Shown here: positions 7,598 through 11,858 of the stretch, one piece after another | How positions within the stretch are numbered: the first letter of the stretch is position 1 | Layout: each line of letters begins with the position of its first letter | DNA from: Clostridiaceae bacterium | GTDB taxonomy: Bacteria; Bacillota; Clostridia; Oscillospirales; Acutalibacteraceae | Direction: 5' to 3' | NCBI GenBank assembly: GCA_016281115.1 | Contig: JAEEHZ010000010.1 | Span: 1-11,858 of the forward strand | DNA length: 11,858 nucleotides | The notes under the pieces: generated by a model | Told to the model about the DNA's origin: nothing | Databases searched by the model: none | Seen by the model: only the letters and a program-made list of their open reading frames with translations | Position numbers and translations under genes: made by a program

Positions 7598-10123
7598 TTA
7601 TAAATACTTATTGTAATCCGTATCCTCAAGCTCTTCGCAGCGCGCCAGCGGTTCAAGCTCTTTCATTACTATATTGGCGGCACGCTGTTTAACGCCCTTT
7701 TTATATATTCCTTCAAATATCTTGTTGCCGTCGTTATCAAATTCTCTGCCCATTCCGTGAGGCACGCCATCGCGGATAGCACCCTCGTAAATCAGGGTCT
7801 TACCGTCGTCGGTGTAGCGTTTAATGAACACGCACTCGTTGTCTCTGAACAGGCATCTGCTTACAACAACACCGTTGTTTATTATATTCACACGACCATC
7901 GGGCTTACCGTTTAAAAAGCCGCCTACGTAGCCCTGTGTGTCACCCGAAAACAGCATACCGCAACCGTTGTATGTGTTATTATCCCACATACCCGTATAT
8001 ACATTATCGCCGTCGTCTGCGGTACCGAAACCCTTACGAACATCCTCATAAAAGCTTCCGCTGTAAACGAGTTTTCCGTTTACGTATTCGTTTCCCTTTC
8101 CGTTTTTTGCTCCGTTTTTAAATTCGCCGTCATAAATAAGCTTGCCGTTTTTGTAAAGCTTACCTTTGCCGTTGTATTCCCCTTTGTCAATCTCTCCGTC
8201 ATAAACCACATATCCGTTAGAAGAATACAGTCTGCACTTGCCGTGGGGCTTGCCGTTTTCAAAATACCCCTCGGTTGCTCTGCCGTCGTCGTATACAAGT
8301 CTGCCCAAACCGTTATAAACATCGTCTGTCCAGGCTCCCGAATATTCAGGCATACCGTTTTCGTTATATGAAACGCCGTAACCGCTGCGTTTGTCGTCTT
8401 TTATCTCACCGTTGTACAAAAGCTTACCGTCTGCATCAAAAATACAACAAGATTTTTTCGGCGTGCCGTTTTCATAGCACTCCACGATAAGGCGATCGCC
8501 GTCAAAGCGCATACCCAAACCGTTTTTAACTCCCTCTGAAACAGTGCCGATAAACTCGAAATCGCCTTCTCGGGTAATATTTGCCTGTATTCCCTCTTGT
8601 TTGTTATTTATCCATTTACCTACGGTTATGACATCTTGTGAAGAATTAAGCGCCATTCCGAATCCCGAGCGCTTATTCTTTTTCCACTGACCGACATGGC
8701 ACAGCTTGCCCGATTTGTAATAGTAGGCTCCCACACCGTCGCGTTTGTCATTTTTATATTCACCCTCATAAGCGGTGTTGCCTTTTTCCATTGCGGTCCT
8801 GCCGTAACCGTCGCGCAAGCCGTCCTTTAATTCGCCTGTATAATAATAGCTTCCGCCCGAGGCGTCCGACACAACTCTGTCGGGCTGCACAGCGGCTTCA
8901 TCGGGTCGTTCATTATTATCGAAAACATCCGCGCTGTTGTCCTGAGGTAAGCTGTCTGCAACAGGGGCTTTTATCGGTTCTTCTTCCGGAGTATAAGAAT
9001 TATCCGCATAGCTTTCCGGCTCGGTATTCACGTTTTCGTAATCAAAAGTTTTATAATCATCCTGCGGCATTTCCGCGTCCGAATACGGCTCATTGTACGG
9101 CTGTTGCTCCTCCGTGTAGCCGTAATTCTGCGGCATATCGTAATTTGCAGGCTCTTCCTGAGGATAATAACCTTCGTCATCGTCGTACATATCGTTGAAC
9201 ACTCCGTCTATATCGGCAGGCGCGTCCTCATAAGTCTGAGGAATATCGTTTTGCATATTGACCATCCTGGGTCTTGGGTCTGCGTCATTATAAAAATACG
9301 GGGTTTTCGATTTGCGGTTGAGTTTTGCCAGATCCACGCTGTCGTATTCTTCGTCGAAAGATGTATCCATTTCACTTGCTGCACGCGTAATATCTATTTT
9401 GTAATCCCCGTTTGCCGAAACAGAATCTATATCAATATCAAATCCGCCTTCTCTGTCTACGTTTTCATCGTAAACATCAATGTCGCCGCGGAGCTCTTCT
9501 CTCACTCTCTCAAGAGTTTGTCCCCACAAAACGGCTTTGTCGTAGGGCGCATAATAAAAATATCCTTTTGTGGTGTGGCAAGCCACGTCCGGGATCTCTG
9601 CTACCTCTTTCATTCTGCTCATTTCGCGCTCATTTTGGGGCATAAGGCACGGATAAAGTATCGTTTCTACTCCTTTTTCTTCCGATATTAAATTAATGTT
9701 CATCGAAGTTCTGTGGGCTTTAAGCACTCTTGCGGGGCTTACCTGGTTCCACACGAGATACTCGGTCTTAATCCATTCGTGTTCACGTGAAAAATACTGC
9801 TTTTTCTGGGTAAAAAAGTCAACGGGGCTTATTGTCTCCACACAGTAATGATCGTTTGCCAATTCAACAAATTCTATCAAGGTTTCGCCCTCGAATTTTT
9901 GCCATTTAAGGGGGAAGCTTTTAGAAAGTCCATAAAGGTATTTGCAAGAGATTCCTCCCCAAGACTCGGTAACCTTGCTCTTTGGAACAAATCCGTTTTT
10001 AAAGTACTCTCTCCTTACATTGGCGAGCACATTTGAGTTTTGTCGCTCCATATCAAACGTAAGCAGTGAAGCAACAAGTATGTGTGTATCTCTGTTCAAA
10101 GTATTAATGTATTTGTCAGACAT
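7598..10123 (-). CDS. large MORN-repeat protein with unrecognised N-terminal domain
   Basis: Protein of 841 residues from ATG 10123, in three parts. Residues 1-215 form a probably globular domain that I do not recognise; it is rich in aromatic residues, has no signal peptide or membrane segment and begins MSDKYINTLNRDTHI. Residues about 216-420 are an acidic Asp/Glu/Tyr/Pro/Asn-rich linker that looks disordered. Residues about 425-815 are a MORN array of roughly 17 units of 20-24 residues with the pattern Y.GE...G...G.G; units such as YDGEFKNGAKNGKGNEY are close to consensus, and the units near 545-565 and 750-770 are degenerate. MORN arrays form elongated beta sheets used as scaffolds or for binding; a specific role cannot be given. 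A longer frame starts with TTG at 10186, but that codon lies in the promoter -35 box. AAAGGGG at 8 nt supports ATG 10123. It is first in the thyX-to-alaS cluster. Confidence 0.85.
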   Translation of the reverse strand: MSDKYINTLNRDTHILVASLLTFDMERQNSNVLANVRREYFKNGFVPKSKVTESWGGISCKYLYGLSKSFPLKWQKFEGETLIEFVELANDHYCVETISPVDFFTQKKQYFSREHEWIKTEYLVWNQVSPARVLKAHRTSMNINLISEEKGVETILYPCLMPQNEREMSRMKEVAEIPDVACHTTKGYFYYAPYDKAVLWGQTLERVREELRGDIDVYDENVDREGGFDIDIDSVSANGDYKIDITRAASEMDTSFDEEYDSVDLAKLNRKSKTPYFYNDADPRPRMVNMQNDIPQTYEDAPADIDGVFNDMYDDDEGYYPQEEPANYDMPQNYGYTEEQQPYNEPYSDAEMPQDDYKTFDYENVNTEPESYADNSYTPEEEPIKAPVADSLPQDNSADVFDNNERPDEAAVQPDRVVSDASGGSYYYTGELKDGLRDGYGRTAMEKGNTAYEGEYKNDKRDGVGAYYYKSGKLCHVGQWKKNKRSGFGMALNSSQDVITVGKWINNKQEGIQANITREGDFEFIGTVSEGVKNGLGMRFDGDRLIVECYENGTPKKSCCIFDADGKLLYNGEIKDDKRSGYGVSYNENGMPEYSGAWTDDVYNGLGRLVYDDGRATEGYFENGKPHGKCRLYSSNGYVVYDGEIDKGEYNGKGKLYKNGKLIYDGEFKNGAKNGKGNEYVNGKLVYSGSFYEDVRKGFGTADDGDNVYTGMWDNNTYNGCGMLFSGDTQGYVGGFLNGKPDGRVNIINNGVVVSRCLFRDNECVFIKRYTDDGKTLIYEGAIRDGVPHGMGREFDNDGNKIFEGIYKKGVKQRAANIVMKELEPLARCEELEDTDYNKYL

Positions 10124-10131
10124 ATAAGCAG

Positions 10132-10138
10132 CCCCTTT
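10132..10138 (-). promoter_or_regulatory. ribosome binding site of the MORN gene
   Basis: AAAGGGG on the minus strand lies 8 nt before ATG 10123. It fixes the start inside the longer open frame. Confidence 0.75.
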
Positions 10139-10157
10139 GCAAATTAATACAGAATAG

Positions 10158-10186
10158 ATTATATTACATTTTTTTGTAATTTTCAA
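10158..10186 (-). promoter_or_regulatory. sigma-A promoter of the MORN gene and downstream cluster
   Basis: On the minus strand TTGAAA (10186-10181) and TATAAT (10163-10158) are separated by exactly 17 nt. The predicted transcription start near 10150 gives a leader of about 27 nt before ATG 10123. The -10 box is a perfect consensus and the -35 box differs at one or two positions. With no terminator visible downstream, it may drive all seven minus-strand genes. Confidence 0.85.
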
Positions 10187-10297
10187 TAATTAATTGTTCT
10201 TTAATGTGCAAATATTAAAAAATATCGCTGTTTTTTCTTGTATATGAATATAAAGTTTATTTTCAGCCAAAATACCAATAGCAACAAATCAAACACA

Positions 10298-10305
10298 GAG
10301 AGGTG
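10298..10305 (+). promoter_or_regulatory. ribosome binding site of the BofC-domain gene
   Basis: GAGAGGTG lies 9 nt before ATG 10315. The in-frame GTG at 10303-10305 is part of this site and is therefore unlikely to be the initiation codon. Confidence 0.7.
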
Positions 10306-10314
10306 CGTATTGCA

Positions 10315-10653
10315 ATGAAAAAGCTCATATTGATAACGGGAATAATTCTTATTCTTTCGGTGATAATCAACGCTCAGATAATACCTGCGCTTGCAAAACA
10401 GTCTGCCGAAACTAAAACGCCGGAAAAGCAAACGATAGTTGATGAAATTGAGCCCGACCCGTATACAGGCTATATAGTTAAAGAATTTAACGGTAAAATA
10501 GCCGTATTTGAAAAGGGCTTTGCAAATCCGTACCGAATGACCGATATGCCCGTAAGCTTTTTGCCCGAATATGACAAAAATCTTCTCATAAGCGGAATAG
10601 AGCTGGGCTCGCAAGATGAAGTAAGCAGAGTGCTCGAAGATTATTTAAGCTAA
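10315..10653 (+). CDS. membrane-anchored BofC C-terminal-domain protein
   Basis: Small protein of 112 residues. Residues 4-25 (LILITGIILILSVIINAQII) are an uncleaved signal anchor or signal peptide after two lysines; there is no lipobox cysteine. A short charged spacer (28-48) leads into a domain at about 50-112 with YIVKEFNGKIAVFE, a central TDMPVSFLPEYD and a terminal VSRVLEDYLS. This is the pattern of the BofC C-terminal domain found in many short clostridial proteins. Bacillus BofC is a forespore-secreted regulator of the sigma-K checkpoint, but the short clostridial relatives lack its N-terminal domain and their role is unknown to me, so sporulation function is only a possibility. It is divergent from the MORN gene and followed immediately by a strong terminator, so it is monocistronic. 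I found no convincing promoter in 10187-10300. Confidence 0.75.
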   Translation: MKKLILITGIILILSVIINAQIIPALAKQSAETKTPEKQTIVDEIEPDPYTGYIVKEFNGKIAVFEKGFANPYRMTDMPVSFLPEYDKNLLISGIELGSQDEVSRVLEDYLS

Positions 10654-10658
10654 AAAAT

Positions 10659-10706
10659 GCTCCGCAGATATTAGGTAAACACCTGTACCTGCGGAGCTGT
10701 TTTTTT
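10659..10706 (+). terminator. bidirectional intrinsic terminator T1 after the BofC-domain gene
   Basis: GCTCCGCAG (10659-10667) pairs perfectly with CTGCGGAGC (10689-10697), followed by TGTTTTTTT. An inner hairpin AGGT-AAAC-ACCT (10673-10684) sits in the loop. On the opposite strand the stem is followed by ATTTTTT, so it could also stop minus-strand transcription. Confidence 0.9.
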
Positions 10707-10734
10707 GTCTTTGCCTTTAGCAGGGGGTGAAAAT

Positions 10735-10960
10735 AAGAGATTAATCAAGCCCTCGGTTTTGCCCTCATGCCGGGCAGGCACCTACTTTCCCATGTGAGAA
10801 AGTAGGCAAAGGACACCAAAGAGGGAAACCCGTCGGATGTTTCCCCCTTTGGAAACCCCTTTCGCGACCACCCGGGGGCGCTGCGCCCCCCACTGGGTGG
10901 ACGAGATCCCCCCGCTTCGTTTTAGGCAGGGAAAATCTATCATTTTTTGGCTATGGCGTA
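10735..10960. repeat. GC-rich structured intergenic element, possible genomic repeat
   Basis: This gene-free stretch is much richer in G+C than its surroundings and is built of inverted repeats. CCTACTTTC/GAAAGTAGG (10781-10789 with 10798-10806) has an 8-nt loop. CCAAAGAGGGAAAC/GTTTCCCCCTTTGG (10816-10829 with 10839-10852) is a 14-nt arm pair with one mismatch. GGGGGCGC-T-GCGCCCCC (10874-10890) is nested inside CCACCC/GGGTGG (10868-10873 with 10895-10900). An imperfect 11-nt direct repeat, GGGGTGAAAAT at 10724 and GGGGTGAACAT at 10961, brackets the region. It resembles the multicopy structured repeats of clostridial intergenic regions, but copy number cannot be judged from one window. Bounds are approximate. 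The one open frame across it (minus, 10782-11003) is read through these inverted repeats and is unlikely to be a gene. Confidence 0.55.
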
Positions 10961-10994
10961 GGGGTGAACATGGTTCGTACACTGCATAAAAACG

Positions 10995-11035
10995 GCTCCG
11001 CAACAGGCATTACGCCTGCACCTGCGGAGCTTTAT
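10995..11035 (-). terminator. intrinsic terminator T2, homologous to T1
   Basis: GCTCCGCA (10995-11002) pairs with TGCGGAGC (11023-11030) and encloses CAGGC-ATTAC-GCCTG (11004-11018). On the minus strand the stem is followed by CGTTTTT (10993-10987), which suits termination of the minus-strand genes to its right; on the plus strand only TTTATTAT follows. The outer stem is the same as in T1, and the shared tail ACCTGCGGAGCT indicates common origin. Confidence 0.75.
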
Positions 11036-11074
11036 TATACCGTTATTCAATTTTAAGTTTTAAATATTCATTTA

Positions 11075-11087
11075 GCGGCAAAGCCGC
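11075..11087. repeat. mini-hairpin GCGGC-AAA-GCCGC
   Basis: Perfect 5-bp GC-rich stem with a 3-nt loop in an otherwise AT-rich spacer. It is one of several short hairpins clustered between T2 and the small ORF, and no U-run follows on either strand. Confidence 0.5.
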
Positions 11088-11098
11088 GCATATAGTCC

Positions 11099-11134
11099 GT
11101 CCCCGGGAACCGGCGGTAATCGGTTCCCGGGGAC
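11099..11134. repeat. perfect 14-bp inverted repeat
   Basis: GTCCCCGGGAACCG (11099-11112) and CGGTTCCCGGGGAC (11121-11134) are exact reverse complements around the 8-nt loop GCGGTAAT. The plus strand continues with AAAAAA and neither strand has a following T-run, so it is not a standard terminator. It could be a repeat-family hairpin, a protein-binding site or a transcript-stabilising 3' structure. Confidence 0.7.
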
Positions 11135-11155
11135 AAAAAAGGATGAAATTTATCT

Positions 11156-11173
11156 AAAACGGGCTTGCGCCCG
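11156..11173 (-). terminator. short terminator after the 51-residue ORF
   Basis: On the minus strand CGGGC-GCAA-GCCCG is followed at once by TTTTAG. The loop has GNRA form. The stem is only 5 bp, but its place 9 nt after the stop codon fits a terminator. T2 lies further downstream as a back-up. Confidence 0.5.
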
Positions 11174-11182
11174 AATTAGGCT

Positions 11183-11338
11183 TTAGCCTCTGAGCGCGCT
11201 AAACTTACGGAAAGCGTTGTCAACCTCTGCCCTCTTAAGTTCCGAAGACGTTGTCGAGGAATCACCGGAGGCTGTTATGATATCTTTTGTATATAATTCT
11301 TCTTTAAGAAGTTCAGGAGTTAAATATGTTGTTTTCAT
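11183..11338 (-). CDS. 51-residue hypothetical protein
   Basis: Short ORF with an excellent ribosome binding site: AAAGGAGG (11356-11349), 10 nt before the ATG. It starts MKTTYLTPELLKEEL and continues with KDIITASGDSSTTSSELKR and a basic C-terminus ending FSALRG. It has no cysteine, no membrane segment and no signal peptide. The YLTPE...KDIITASGD pattern resembles small uncharacterised proteins that are common in Clostridia; that is from memory and not tested. It begins 21 nt after the stop of the upstream extracellular protein, so the two are very likely co-transcribed. Its TAA stop lies in the loop of a small hairpin (AGGC-TAAA-GCCT, 11189-11178), followed by a short terminator. Function unknown. 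Confidence 0.65.
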   Translation of the reverse strand: MKTTYLTPELLKEELYTKDIITASGDSSTTSSELKRAEVDNAFRKFSALRG

Positions 11339-11348
11339 AGCAATCGTT

Positions 11349-11356
11349 CCTCCTTT
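11349..11356 (-). promoter_or_regulatory. strong ribosome binding site of the 51-residue ORF
   Basis: AAAGGAGG on the minus strand, close to a perfect match to the 16S anti-Shine-Dalgarno, 10 nt before ATG 11338. It is the main evidence that this short ORF is translated. Confidence 0.75.
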
Positions 11357-11359
11357 TTC

Positions 11360-11858
11360 TTATTGTACGCGTGAAAGCGCATCAGCCGCATCTGTGAATC
11401 TTGCACGGCAGCCGCCCGCGAACATTGTTTCGCCTGTTGTGTCACCGTATGTGTCGTAGCCTGTACGTGCAAACGCGTTCGCGTCTGTGTACTCTACATA
11501 TGCGCGCGCTTCAACGAGCATACTAAGCTCTGCTTGTTGCTCATATTTTACAACTACGGTTGAAAGTCTGTAATCGTTGAAGTACTGGTGGTTGCGGTCG
11601 CCTTCTTTTGTACAGTCTACTTTGTGCGCGCCGTCAGTTGTATTTTTGAGCTTGCCTGTGATTGTGCCGCCATCTACGAATTTTGCGAACATTGCGTAGC
11701 CGTAGCCAACCTTTAACGATTCGCCGGAATTTGTATACAGGTTTTCAAGCTCTGTGAGCATACCGTTGCGATATACTGTGATAAATCTCAAGCCGTTGTA
11801 TGGCTGATTCTCCCACTCTTGCGGTTGATATTTATCTTCTATCTCGATCTTCTTGATC
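11360..11858 (-). CDS. C-terminal part of a probable extracellular protein (5' end beyond the window)
   Basis: The frame is open from the right edge at 11858 to TAA at 11360, giving about 165 residues. The internal TTG at 11791 is therefore not a start and the gene is partial. The visible part is rich in beta-prone, aromatic and glycine residues, with NGLRFITVYRNG near the beginning and EARAYVEYTDANAFART near the end. A GLRF...RAYVxYTDA arrangement recalls the C-terminal module of many large secreted or surface proteins of Clostridia, where it follows catalytic or binding domains. I cannot name the family with certainty. It carries one internal cysteine in VDCTKEG and another in FAGGCRARF. 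No LPXTG-type signal is present at the C-terminus (ends ALSRVQ). The 51-residue ORF follows after 21 nt. Confidence 0.6.
   Translation of the reverse strand, partial: IKKIEIEDKYQPQEWENQPYNGLRFITVYRNGMLTELENLYTNSGESLKVGYGYAMFAKFVDGGTITGKLKNTTDGAHKVDCTKEGDRNHQYFNDYRLSTVVVKYEQQAELSMLVEARAYVEYTDANAFARTGYDTYGDTTGETMFAGGCRARFTDAADALSRVQ

Noticed and set aside
9104..9691. Plus-strand open frame of 195 codons inside the MORN gene
   Set aside because: Antisense to the linker and N-terminal domain of the MORN gene; composition is that of a shadow frame.
10245..10280. Sporulation sigma-E type promoter before the BofC-domain gene
   Set aside because: GAATATA and AATACCAAT weakly resemble the boxes, but the -10 match is partial and the spacing of about 18 nt is too long.
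10201..10614. Minus-strand open frame of 137 codons
   Set aside because: It lies antisense to the BofC-domain gene, whose start, ribosome binding site, domain pattern and terminator are all coherent.
10782..11003. Minus-strand open frame of 73 codons
   Set aside because: It is read through several inverted repeats of the GC-rich element, has no ribosome binding site that I can see and overlaps the T2 hairpin. It looks like a by-product of the repeat.
10654..11182. CRISPR array or tRNA gene in the intergenic region
   Set aside because: The repeats are inverted and of different sequence, without regularly spaced direct repeats, and no cloverleaf can be traced.
11217..11459. Plus-strand open frame of 80 codons
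   Set aside because: Antisense across two minus-strand genes, including the 51-residue ORF with its strong ribosome binding site.

Overview
The window looks like a chromosomal segment from a Gram-positive Clostridia-type bacterium, probably Oscillospirales or Ruminococcaceae-like. The reasons are the strong AGGAGG-type ribosome binding sites, the consensus sigma-A promoter, a BofC C-terminal-domain protein, a ThyX-type thymidylate synthase and the clustering of mltG, a U32 protein and alaS. The mltG/U32/alaS association recalls the Bacillus alaS-yrrL(mltG)-yrrN-yrrO region. The taxonomic call is inference from gene content; no rRNA or tRNA gene is present to confirm it.

Positions 33-10123 hold seven tightly packed genes, all on the minus strand. 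Read in the direction of transcription they are: a large MORN-repeat protein with an unrecognised N-terminal domain, thyX, a thymidylate kinase, a DJ-1/PfpI protein, mltG, a U32 (TrhP/YrrO-like) protein and alaS. Gaps are 3-58 nt, no intrinsic terminator is visible between them, and a near-perfect sigma-A promoter (TTGAAA-17-TATAAT at 10158-10186) precedes the first gene. They can therefore be read as one operon. ThyX makes dTMP and the kinase converts it to dTDP, so those two are consecutive pathway steps. MltG limits peptidoglycan strand length, and the U32 protein and AlaRS act on tRNA or translation.

A short divergent gene on the plus strand (10315-10653) encodes a membrane-anchored BofC C-terminal-domain protein and ends in a strong terminator.

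Positions 10654-11182 contain no convincing gene but are rich in structure. Two homologous bidirectional terminator hairpins share the outer stem GCTCCGCA/TGCGGAGC, and their inner stems differ by a compensatory base-pair change. Between them lies a GC-rich element made of several long inverted repeats. Beyond the second terminator come a perfect 14-bp hairpin and several mini-hairpins.

Positions 11183-11858 carry two minus-strand genes. One is the C-terminal end of a probable extracellular protein that runs off the right edge. The other, 21 nt downstream of it, is a 51-residue ORF with an excellent ribosome binding site and its own short terminator.

Three start sites differ from the longest open frames. 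The MORN gene should start at 10123 because the longer frame begins inside the -35 box. For thyX (7563) and the BofC-domain gene (10315), the upstream GTG is part of the Shine-Dalgarno sequence.
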